NCBI GenBank assembly: GCA_025201805.1
Contig: MU619239.1
Coordinates: forward strand, 3,429 to 67,428
Length of the DNA stretch: 64,000 bases
Origin: Parasitella parasitica
Lineage: Eukaryota > Mucoromycota > Mucoromycetes > Mucorales > Mucoraceae
Direction: 5' to 3'
Every line of letters starts with the position of its first letter. Position 1 is the stretch's first letter. The translations under genes were made by a program, and so were the position numbers. This document shows, piece after piece, positions 22,601-33,442 of this stretch. Below the pieces are notes generated by a model. The model worked only from the letters and a program-made list of their open reading frames with translations, was not told where the DNA came from and made no database searches.

Positions 22601-23352
22601 TACTGTGGGTCAACTTGATTATGGATACATTCGCAGCGTTGGCTTTAGCTACGGACCCACCATCCCCTGATCTCTTGGACAGGCAGCCGGAGGCAAGAAC
22701 AGCGCCGTTGATCAACACTTGCATGTGGAAAATGATCACAGGGCAGTCGACCTATCAACTCGCTGTCATTCTCGTCATGCTATACACTGACATTCTGAAT
22801 CTGAGCCATGACATGGTGACATTGCAGACTGTCATATTCACCACATTTGTCTTTTGTCAGATTTTCAACGAAGTCAAGTAAGTCTATCATTATCGACTGG
22901 AATGCAAATCCAAATTGCTCATTTTATTGCGTGTCAAAAATAGTTGCAGAAGAATAGACAATCAACTGAACATCTTCAAGGGAGTCCTTCAGAACAAATT
23001 TTTCATGCTTATCTTCACAATCAGCATAGTAGGCCAGATAATCATTGTTCAATACGGAGGAACAGCGTTTCAAACTGTACCACTATCCAAGAGCCATTGG
23101 GTGATGTGCGTCCTCATTGGATTAGCGTCCATTCCCATAGGCGTACTGATCCGCTTAGTACCCGACTCACTGTTTGCGGTTTCACATTATAGAAAAACCC
23201 GACTCAGGTCTTTCGCAGACGAAAGCCATTGCGATGCAAAGAATTCATATGAGCTGACTGCCTCTAAAAAGCAATCAAGCCAAAGAGCTCACAATATCAA
23301 AGAGGACCATTACCCATATCAAGGGGGCGCTAATTGGTCGAGAATAGTGTAA
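19651..23352 (+). CDS. P-type Ca2+-transporting ATPase, PMC1/PMCA type (P2B)
   Basis: Pumps Ca2+ out of the cytosol, in fungi mainly into the vacuole. Five exons (19651-20136, 20208-20438, 20500-21181, 21236-22877, 22944-23352) give 1149 aa, close to yeast Pmc1. Seen in order: N-terminal region IVDQKDYQFIQHVGGIKGIA as in P2B pumps, actuator-loop TGES, and the VPEGLPLAVTL ion-binding helix. The phosphorylation site CSDKTGTLT follows (Asp 500). Next come the KGASE nucleotide-binding motif, GDGTNDGPALK hinge, and C-terminal helices with LLWVNLIMDTFAALALATDPP. All catalytic motifs are intact. A Gln-rich stretch (QYQQQQEQEH) sits in the cytosolic loop after TGES. The N-terminus replaces the plant-type calmodulin domain. 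The gene ends only 150 bp before the Argonaute start. Confidence 0.95.
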
Positions 23353-23501
23353 TTAAAGTCTTTTGTATAAACCATTTTCCATTTATTGTGACGTATTGGG
23401 CAAGATGATTGGGGCTCTGTTTGTTTATAAAACCTTGAAAAATCTTCCTTTACGCCATCTTCCTTTTTTTCTCCTTATATTATCTAAAGTCATAAATACA
23501 A

Positions 23502-26159
23502 ATGTCGTTAGAGCTTACACAACTTGTTCAGCGTCCTGGTGCTGGCAAATCTGGTCAACGGGTTCGCGTCAGAGCCAATTTCTTTGAGGTCACCTCTTTC
23601 CCAAGTCAAAACATCCATCACTACGATGTTACTATTGACCCTCCTGAGAAGCCCCCAGCTCTCTACCGTAAGGTCTGGAAGGCCTTTGAGGACATGGACG
23701 GGCAAGGCCTTCTCAAAGGCATCAAAACTATCTTTGATGGTCGCAAGAACGTCTTCTCCCCCAAGCCGCTTAACCTGGGTGAAGAGCAAGCTAAGGCTTT
23801 TGAGGTAAATATTGATTAATAATTCTCCTTGGACCAATTAATTTATCTGTTTTTATTCAAATTTAGATCAATCTTCAAGAGGGTGTCCCTAATGCCAAGC
23901 GTCCTGACATCTTCAAGATTCGTATCAAGAAAGCAGGTGAAATCAATATGGAAGAACTCAACCTCTTCTTGCAGGGCAAGTCTGCCTGTACCACCAACTG
24001 TCTCACTGGTATGTTGAATTGATTATATAGGAAAATTTTCAAGACAAGTAGAAACTAACCTAGCCAAATGACGCATTTTAGCCATCATGGTTCTTGATGT
24101 ATTGGTCCGTCAGGTTCCTTCTTCCCTCTACACCACTGTAGGCCGCTCCTTCTTTCCTGGAACTGAAAAGAGTCCTCTTCCCAACGGTGCTGAAGTCTGG
24201 CAAGGTTACTACCAATCTGTTCGTCCTACCATAGGTAAAATGATGGTCAACATTGACGTCAGCGCAACAGCTTTTCACGAAGCTGGCTCTTTGCCTGAAA
24301 TCGTCACCAAGATCTTGGGTCGCCGTTCTCTTGATGAACTTCGTCGCGGTATTCCTGACCGCGAGCTTTCTAAGCTTGAGAAAATTCTCAAGGTCTTGAA
24401 AATTCAAGTTGTCCATCGTGGTGAGAGAAAGATCAAGTACAAGATCACCAAGCTCACTCCTTCTCCCGCTGATCGCACCGTCTTCAAAGATGAAGCTGGC
24501 AACGAGCAAACCGTCGCCGACTACTTTGCCAAGCAGTACAACAAGCGTCTCAACTATCCTTTCTTGCCCTGTGTTGTCGTCAAGAAGGACATCTTCTTGC
24601 CCATGGAAGTCTGTGAGGTCATTCCCGCTCAACGTGTTACCAGGAAACTTAACGAGAAGCAAACTGCTGAAATGATCAAGTTCACTTGCCAAAAGCCCAA
24701 TGTTCGTGCCAACAAGATCAAAGGCGCCATTTCTCATTTTCAATACAACAACCCTTACATGCAGCAATTTGGTATGGCTGTTAAGCCTGAAATGTCTGTT
24801 ATCAACGCTCGTGTCCTCCCTACGCCCAAAATCTCCTATAACGAGAAATCTCAAGACGCTACATTCACTCCTGAAGGTGGAGCCTGGAATTTAAGAGGCA
24901 AGAAAGTCGCCCAAGGTGCCACCCTTGGCTCTTGGTCCGTTGTCAACTTTGCTGGTAACGTTCCCCTTCCTGCCATTAATCGTTTCATTCGTGAATTGTC
25001 CCAGACCTTTATCGATACCGGTTTGAACGTTGTCAACCGTACTCCTCCTGTTATCAATGCTGATCCCACTGGAAACATTGACAATACTCTCAAGGGAGCT
25101 TGGTTGAAGGCTGGTAACGCTGCCAAGGCTAATCCTCAATTGATCGTCTGTATCTTGCCTAACACTGGTGTTCCCTTGTATGCTGAAATCAAGCGTATTT
25201 CTGATACTATCATCGGTGTCCCCACTCAATGTCTTCAATCCAAGCATATTAATGATGCCAAGAAGCAATATTGTGCCAACGTCTGTCTCAAGGTCAACAT
25301 GAAGCTGGGCGGTATGAACTTGTACCTTCCTCCTCCCCACATTCCCTTCATTGCTCAAAGCCCCACTATCGTCTTGGGTGCCGATGTCACGCATCCTGCT
25401 CCTGGTGACATGAACAGACCCTCTATTGCTGCACTTGCTGCTTCTATGGATGCTCGTGCCTCAAGATACTCTTCCGCCATTCGTGTCCAGGCCAACCGCA
25501 CTGAAATCATTGCCGATCTTGCAAACATGATCAAAGAAGTCCTCAAGAACTTTTATCAATCTTGTGGTCAAAAGCCACAGCGTATTCTCTTCTATCGTGA
25601 TGGTGTTTCTGAAGGCCAATTCAAGCAGGTCATGGACTCTGAAGTCGCAGCCATTCGCGCAGCCTGTGCCTCCCTTGACAAGGACTACAAGCCTACTCTC
25701 ACATTTGTTGTCGTTCAAAAGAGACATCATGCTCGTTTCTTCCCTATTGAGGCACGCGATGCTGACAGATCTGGTAACTGCAAGCCTGGTACCGTCATTG
25801 ATTCAGAAATTGTCCATCCTTTCGAATTCGATTTCTATCTTCAATCGCATGCTGGTTTGCTCGGTACCTCCAGACCTACTCATTACCACGTTCTTCATGA
25901 TGAGAACAAGTTCACTTCTGATGCTCTTCAGGAGTTGACTTACAACCTCTGTTATATCTATGGTCGTGCCACTCGTGCAGTCTCCTTGGTCCCCGCTGCC
26001 TACTATGCTGATTTGATTGCTGCTCGTGCCAGATTCCATCGTCGTGGTGAGAACTGGTCTGACGCCGATGCCACCTCGGAGTCCATGGATTCCGATGCCC
26101 AAATGGCTTCCTTCGCTGTTGTCAAGCCCGAGTTGCAAAAGGTCATGTACTTTATGTAA
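23502..26159 (+). CDS. Argonaute, slicer-type with DEDD tetrad
   Basis: Guide-RNA-loaded effector of RNA silencing. Three exons (23502-23804, 23867-24008, 24082-26159) give 840 aa, a usual Argonaute length. Order: N domain (from QRVRVRANFFEV), linker, PAZ (about 260-380, with NKRLNYPFLPCVVV), MID (about 430-560, with TQCLQSKH) and PIWI (about 560-830). Catalytic positions, aligned by eye with human AGO2, are Asp583 (GADVTHP), Glu623 (RTEII), Asp655 (YRDGVSEGQF) and Asp792 (AAYYADL). So the fourth residue is Asp rather than the His of AGO2; this DEDD set is compatible with slicing. The end PELQKVMYFM matches the family C-terminus. Codon use is C-ending rich compared with neighbours, suggesting strong expression. 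Confidence 0.96.
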
Positions 26160-26611
26160 ATCCCATCCCTCCATCTTTCATTCCCTTATTACAGCATCAT
26201 CTCTTTTCGTCTTGACTCAAATAAAAAATTCTTTGATTGTTAATTTCTGAATGCTTTTTCAAAATTGACCGCATTGTTGCTATTGTTTTTGCTGGTTGAC
26301 CAATTTGCATTTGGAAGAATGCATGCGTATGTATTCTGCCCAGATGTGTGCAAGTCGTCAATGAATGTGTGAAGACATGCGCATATTTTAAATAGTATCT
26401 TAAAACGACGAATTTTAAAAACAGGTGGCCCGGTTATTCAGATGGAATATCTCATCAACGTAAAGCTACAATGATGTGATTTGTTCGCACCAAAATATTT
26501 CAAGATTGCAGCACATCAATTCAAAGCTAATCTACATGCTTGTTTTTTTTTATCGAGTAGCAATATCACTGTCTGCTGCCATGTAGTTATCTTGCTTCAG
26601 GTAAGGACTTG

Positions 26612-26679
26612 AGAGTGCAAGACAATGATATAATGGTGATACCGGCCTACCGTTCATTTCAGGCCCCATGCTGCACTCT
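26612..26679 (+). other. Nested hairpin between Argonaute and stomatin-like genes
   Basis: AGAGTGCA (26612-26619) pairs perfectly with TGCACTCT (26672-26679), and inside the loop GGCCT (26644-26648) pairs with AGGCC (26661-26665). It lies in the 613-bp spacer with no gene. It could be part of a small RNA, a 3' UTR element or chance. No snoRNA box pair or tRNA promoter boxes were convincing. Confidence 0.3.
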
Positions 26680-26772
26680 TAGGACTCAGCATGACCCCCA
26701 GTTGAAATCTTGTTTACATTCGTTTTTTCTGGTTTTTGCATAAATCATTTTTAAGTGGTAATAATCGAAATC

Positions 26773-28375
26773 ATGAACAGCATTTTAAAGATGCGAGGAT
26801 TAGCATCCTCAAGACGAATTGCACAACTGGCTAGTCAACATGCCATCAAAGTATGTTTTATTATGTATTCTTGATAGACTAATGGCGGACGGACGATACA
26901 CTGACGCGTCACTTTGCACACATTTAGACGTCGCCATTCATGCAAAGAAGCGTTGCATTATATGGAGGCTATGGCTACAATAACGAGTATGATAATAACT
27001 ATATGGGTGGGGGGTCTCAAGCTGGCTCAAATAGCTCCTGGGGCTCTGGCTCAGACCGTCAAGCATTACCTAGAAATACCGTAAGTGTGTGTGTGTCCGT
27101 TAGAAGGAATCACTGTGTTTGGCTCACAATGTACAGATTATCAAATTCGTTCCTCAACAAGAAGCATGGATTGTTGAACGCATGGGAAAGTTTGATAGAA
27201 TGCTGGAACCTGGCTTGAATATCCTGATCCCCTTTATTGATCGCATCAAATATGTAAAGAGCTTGAAGGAAACTGCTATTGAAGTTCCCAGCCAGAGTGC
27301 TATCACTCAAGGTTTGTGTGTTTGATCAGAGCTTGCAAAAAATGTATAATGTCCTGATGACAGTGTAGACAACGTAACTCTGGAGTTGGATGGTGTGCTG
27401 TATTTCAGATGTGTGGATCCTTTCAAGGTAGGTTTTTTTTTTTTTTTTTTTTCTTTTTTTTACTCGAGAGGTTTAGCAATGTTAGAAATTCCATTAACCT
27501 GGCATACACATATAGGCATCTTATGGCGTTGAAGATGCAGAATTTGCTATTACTCAACTTGCACAGACAACCATGCGCGCAGAGATCGGTCAAATGACAT
27601 TGGATCGTACTTTAGCAGAGCGTGCTCACTTGAACTCCAACATTGTGGATGCTATTAATTCCGCAGCAGAAGATTGGGGCATTCGATGCTTGCGTTATGA
27701 AATTCGTAAGACAAGGAGGCTTGCAGGCGCAGCAGATTTACATGACTGATTTGTTTTCATTCAATTTGATAAATAGGCGATATCCACCCTCCCTCAAAGG
27801 TCGTTGAATCGATGCATCAACAAGTTTCAGCAGAACGTACAAAGAGAGCACAGATCCTCGAGTCTGAAGGTGCTAGACAGGCTGCTATCAACGTTGCCGA
27901 GGGTCGCAAACAGTCGACCATTTTAGCATCCGAAGCAGAAAAGGCAGAGAGAATCAACATGGCTGCTGGTGAAGCTGAAGCCATTCTTTTGCGCGCAAAG
28001 GCATCTGCTGAAGGGATTGAACGAGTAGCCCGTGCGATCGCTACTAACCATGGCAACGATGCTGTTTCCATGACGGTGGCCGAAAAATACGTCGATGCAT
28101 TTGGTAGAATGGCCAAGGAAGGAACAACAATGATTGTGCCTGCATCAACTAACGATGCTGCCTCCATGGTGACACAGGTAAACTATAAAGTAACTCTTTT
28201 GATGGTCAATTAATGAAATTTTGCTTTCTAGGCGTTGGCAATCTACAACACAATCAACAATAAGAAGAGCGCTGTTCGTCCTCCAGTCCCCACCTCTCCC
28301 TCAGATGTACCATTAGGCGTTGAGTCAAGTATGTCTAGTACATTGGAAACAGATGCTTTGAAAGACGACAAATAA
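26773..28375 (+). CDS. Mitochondrial stomatin-like protein (SLP2 type, SPFH family)
   Basis: Inner-membrane scaffold related to STOML2. Seven exons (26773-26850, 26928-27080, 27137-27311, 27369-27427, 27516-27705, 27777-28177, 28232-28375) give 399 aa. The N-terminal 30 residues are basic and Ser-rich without acidic residues (MRGLASSRRIAQLAS), fitting a mitochondrial presequence. A Gly/Asn/Ser spacer follows, then the SPFH core: FVPQQEAWIVERMGKF, PGLNILIPFIDRIKYV, TTMRAEIGQMTLD, ERAHLN. A coiled-coil region with AEGRKQSTILASEAEKAE follows. The conserved start of the band-7 fold is intact. The last 40 residues are Pro/Ser-rich and probably disordered. Confidence 0.93.
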
Positions 28376-29901
28376 ATAAATACATATATGAATCGAGGCT
28401 GTGTATAATATTGTATGTAATGCGGTTCTTTGAAATGTCCAATTGACAACAGAGTATATTAGCTTTCATTATCTCCCTATACACATATTTTACCTTGTAG
28501 CCTATTTGTTACATATGAATTATTTCGCCTCAAACCACATATACCGGTAGCTAGTTGGGATACATATTTAATATGATATGGCAACACAGGCAACACAGGT
28601 GTTCATGTATTTGAGAAATCTAGAGTGAATTCCTTTCATAATTTTACAAACATAAATAGCATGTAAATAACAAGAATACACCAAGTCAAGTTTTATATAT
28701 CAACTCCTTTTTTGTTCATTCTGCATGAGTTTTTATAGTTGATATTTGGGTTCGATCTTATAAGAATAGATTCTCCTTAATTTTGCAGCATCTTGTGTGC
28801 TACCATATAAAAAAAGCGTATAGATGATACACTTTTATTTTGATAATTGTATTTAAAGTGAATACACTTTATTGATGTGATCAGTGTACGAATTGCATAT
28901 AGGCCTATTAGCAATGCAGAAGTAATCGTATTTTATATGCATGTCTTGAGTTTTATTACTACTGATAAATGTCGTTTGCTCCTAACTAATCAAATCCATT
29001 TTTTTTTTTTTTTTATTATTAGTGCGTATGATCTCTCTTGGATACTCAATATAACAAAACTATGATAGCCTGTCCACTTTAGTTACAAGCCAACTTGTAT
29101 TAGAGAAAAAGCTAAATCTCTTTGTATAAGGATAGAAACACAAATAGACATGTTTTGTCCCTTACAACCTTTATCCCCCCTTTTTATGGCCCTAAACTAT
29201 ACCTTTTTTTATTCTTTTCGAAAATGGTACATCTTTTTTGAATGAATATAACGGTATAATGGAATGAGAACGTAACAGGATCATAGAGATCGGGGCAGAA
29301 GTTACAGTTATCATTGGTACGATAATCCCTATTATGAATGTAAATTATGAAATATACATTAAACACATGAATTATATTGGTGACACCTTGTCAGACACAT
29401 TTCATAATGATAAAAAGGGAAGTACACATCAGCTCTATAATTTTTTATTATAATGGTTCACAAGGGATGTCATGATTAAGTCTCAGTTTTCTATTATATA
29501 AAATGTAATCGACAGTTCATGTAGGTCGAAAAAAGAAGGCATGATCTTTTTTGGAATTCTTTGCTGTATTTAAGCTTGCTTCTTTTGTTTTTTGTTTTTT
29601 TTTTTACTTTTCATCTCTCTTTTACATCTTTTCTTGTTCTTTTCAGCTTTCGTTCGTTTGAATGCCTGAAAGGTTATAATAATATATTCAATCTACCACA
29701 CTCCTTATCAAAGTAACTTTACAACAATCATCATAATCCCCTTCCTTAACAACATCTTTATATATAAAAATACGCACACGCACATACATACACTCCCTCC
29801 CTTTTTCTTTCTTCTATAAATCATTATCCATTTGACATTGAACACTTTTACCCCTGAATTTCTTGAATTTTATCTATATATATAATACAACACTAATAGT
29901 A
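28376..29901. other. Intergenic, AT-rich; probable long promoter/5' UTR of the bHLH gene
   Basis: About 1.5 kb with no supportable gene. Short frames at 28877-29065 and 29184-29366 have no similarity. From about 29570 the sequence becomes strongly pyrimidine-rich (TTTTTTTTTACTTTTC, CTCCCTCCCTTTTTC), typical of fungal promoters. The unusual length for this gene-dense window suggests a regulated upstream region for the transcription factor. Confidence 0.5.
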
Positions 29902-31224
29902 ATGAGCCAACAACATTGTATACCTTCTTCCTCTAGTGAATATCAACAGAATAGTTTTAGCATCTCTACTTACCCTCCACCTGCTGCAAAACTTGAGCTT
30001 TCTGATCCATCTATAGTGTACCCAGGTAAGATTTAGTCGATTTTAGATTTGCCCATCATTTTATAAACATCTAATCCTGATTTTTATATAAAGGCGCTTC
30101 ATTTTACGTTTCTCCAATGACAGCTACTCAACCTTCACCTTCTACTTCCTCTTATTACTACGACAGTAGCAGTAATAAATACCAACAGCAGCAACAGCAA
30201 CACTTTGCTCAACAAAGCAGCCCTGATTCAACATTCATGTCGTCCTCTCCTCCCCCTCAGCAGCAACAGCAGCAACCAGCAAGAATCAATACTTGCTCGC
30301 CTTCTTCCATCATGATACAAGATCCTCCCATGCTAGTCGCTTCTTCTTCCTCAACTACAACAACGTCCACAATGTCCTCTTCATCGGTTGATTTTCTGAA
30401 CGAGGCATTTGCAAAGGCTACTTCTTTACCAGAATCTTTTTATCCCGAGTTTTTGCAATATTCTAAAGAGACTTATGAGCAATCTACTGTTGGTGGGCCT
30501 AATCGTAAAAAACAAAGAAGGTCGGTCGAAAATAAAGACAAAGAAGAAGCTAAATTCGAGTCTCCTCCACAGCAGCAACAGCAACAGCAACAGCAGCAAC
30601 ATCAACATCAACAACAGCATCAACAACAACAACAGCAGCAACAGCAGCAGCAGCAACAAAATGAGGCTGAAGGCGAATCTGAAAATGATGAGGAGAGTAA
30701 CAGGTATACTATGCTACATTAATTATTACAACAGATGCTAAATCCTCTTGTCCATTAGCAATATGACCTCTACTGAGCTTCGCAGACAAATTCACATTCA
30801 GTCAGAACAAAAACGAAGAGCTCAAATCAAGGATGGGTTTGAGGAGTTGAGAAATGAATTGCCTACTTGTTTAAACAAAAAGATGAGCAAGGTTGCCTTA
30901 TTACATCGCAGTAAGTATAGTAAAACTTGCAATTTGATTATGCTTTGATTAGCACACAAAAACACTCGCCGCTCACACATAATGAAATAATATAATAGCT
31001 GTCCAACATATTCAACATTTAAAAGACACGCAAATGTCTATTCTATCCGAATTAGAAAGGCTTGTTCATGAGAATGAGCAACTTCGCAAGTAAGCTTCTT
31101 CTTTTTTTTTTTTATTGCGCTGTCAGGAACATGCCTTTAAAGTTATCATCATTCATCTAGATTCCAGGAAAGTGTTCTTCAGAAACAAGCGTTAGAGAAC
31201 ATGTATACAATGACAAACATGTAA
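29902..31224 (+). CDS. bHLH-leucine-zipper transcription factor (MLX-like), 3' end at assembly gap
   Basis: Five exons (29902-30025, 30094-30703, 30759-30910, 30999-31089, 31161-31224) give at least 346 aa. The N-terminal 240 residues are low-complexity: Ser/Pro/Thr-rich with several glutamine runs, the longest at about 30570-30660. A basic KKQRR patch is present. The bHLH domain (about residues 250-305) has the E-box-reading pattern H..SEQKRRAQIKDGFEEL, loop LPTCLNKKMSK and helix 2 VALLHRTVQHIQHLK, most like MLX/TCFL4 proteins. A zipper-like coiled coil follows. The TAA at 31222-31224 directly abuts the gap, and its GTAA could equally be a splice donor, so the true C-terminus is uncertain. 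Confidence 0.85.
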
Positions 31225-31414
31225 NNNNNNNNNNNNNNNNNNNNNNNNNNNNNNNNNNNNNNNNNNNNNNNNNNNNNNNNNNNNNNNNNNNNNNNNNNNN
31301 NNNNNNNNNNNNNNNNNNNNNNNNNNNNNNNNNNNNNNNNNNNNNNNNNNNNNNNNNNNNNNNNNNNNNNNNNNNNNNNNNNNNNNNNNNNNNNNNNNNN
31401 NNNNNNNNNNNNNN
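31225..31414. other. Assembly gap (190 N)
   Basis: A run of 190 undetermined bases between the bHLH gene and the 3' region of the IML1 gene. The true length is unknown. Confidence 0.99.
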
Positions 31415-31772
31415 TTTTCATTTTGATACAAATTACTAAATAAAATAATCCAAATTTACGTATAATATATTACCAATCTATTTGTAACTACCAAAAATAC
31501 AGCCAGCCAGCCTTATAAACGTGTTGGACAATGCAAGGAAATGTGATTTATTTTTAATTTTCCAGCTTCGATGCATCTGGAAAAACCCTTTAAAGAGAGA
31601 CTTAGCCGACCGAATACATACACGAAAAATCTAATCAGGCATATTACAACGTGCCTCCTGACATACCTCGGTATGTTGCCAATAATGAATATCTTGGCTT
31701 TTTCTTTATTCACTGAGCAAATCACTATTTATATACATTTCTGCACTGGATGATTTATACATGTCAGTCTTC

Positions 31773-33349
31773 CTAATGAAAAGGGCTATTGTTGGTGGAA
31801 GCAGTGGTATTGGAGTCATAACTCGGTGGTGGAGAGGAAGCGGAGACGGTGACAGTAATGCTGTGAGTACTACCATGATGTGCATTAGCACCGGGATTAT
31901 CAACCAGTGTAGGTGTGCTGTTGCTAGAATTATTATTGCTATCAGAATTCCCAATGAAAGGTGGTGCCACAGGGGCAGCGTCATTTGCACTCTCTTCCAT
32001 TGTCGTTGCCGCTGCTGAGGTATCATCATTCTCGACTATAGCTCCGGAATTCTCAAATACCCAGGCATCCGAGCTATCAGGATCGATACCTTCCATAAAA
32101 TTGGTTTTTGTAGCCTCCCAAAAATCAGAGAGCCATTTATAGTCACTGCAGTGCTCCATAAACTTGATCCTTAGAGCGTCAGGATGGCAGAGCTGTGAAG
32201 AAGGCTGTCGTCTATTAACAATCAAGGCAGGTGTGTGGTTTGTGTATAATCGATTGTTGATCCAGTAGAAGCCATTGCCGTCTCGTCGAATCTGCACAAA
32301 CGCTACTCCTGATCGATGAATGTATTGATCGTATTTGTATACTTCCTTGATATACGAATATTTCAGGTCTACGCCTTTTGCCTTTGCACGCTCAAAGTTA
32401 AAGTCTGTCTCTACGTCAAGAACGAATTCTAAATGGCGCACAAGCGCAATCTCGTAAAACTGTGCTGGTACGTTAATTTTGGAGGCGGATACAAGTTCAT
32501 CCACAGGTGGTGGCGGACATGCCATTGGAATAGGCACAGGACATTGGAAAGGATTGTCATTCTCAGAATCTTCATATGCTTGATCAACAGAGCCCTCTAC
32601 GAGCTTAAGTCCACATCGCTCTGCTTGTCTGCCCCAGTTTTGTATGAGTTCCTGAACTAATTGTGCTGTACAACCCAGCCAGTTTAATTGAAAGTGGTAG
32701 CAATTGTTGGGATTGTGAATCGTATCATAGTGCAAAATGGCTGTTTCTCGCCTATCGCTTTTCTTGTACGGATCAACATCAATGATCATGGACTTTGACA
32801 TTTCAAAATCAATACTTTTGGGTGGCGTGCTGGAATGTGTGCTGGGTACTTGATGAAGCATATTGCTATTACCATCAATTACTTTTTCTATAACAGTTGC
32901 TATTGAGCTAACTGCCGAATCCTTTCTTAAAAGTGGTTGCTGCTGCTGTTGTGATTGCTGTTGTGGTTGCTGTTGCTGTTGTGGTTGCTGTTGTTGCTGT
33001 GGCTGTTGTGGTTGCTGTTGCTGCTGTTGCTGCTGTGGTTGCTGTGGTTGCTGTTGTTGCTGTGGTTGCTGTTGCTGCTGTGGTTGCTGTTGTGGTTGCT
33101 GTTGCTGTTGCTGTTGCTGTCGCTGTTGTGGTTGTTGTTGTTGCTGTTGCTGTTGCTGCTGTTGCTGCTGTGGTTGCTGTGGTTGCAGTTGCTGCTGTGG
33201 TTGCTGCTGTGGCTGCTGTTGTGGTTGCTGTTGCTGTTGCTGTTGCTGTTGTGGTTGCTGCTGTGGTTGCGGTTGTTGTGATTGTTGTGATTGTTGTGAT
33301 TGTTGTGATTGTTGTGATTGTTGTAATTGCTGCTGTGGTTGCTGTTGTG

Positions 33350-33442
<93 letters not shown>

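Noticed and set aside
24078-24854. 258-aa minus-strand frame opposite Argonaute
   Set aside because: Antisense shadow caused by C-ending codons in Argonaute; no recognised similarity.
28745-28765. GGGTTCGATC resembling a tRNA B box
   Set aside because: No A box, acceptor stem or cloverleaf can be formed upstream.
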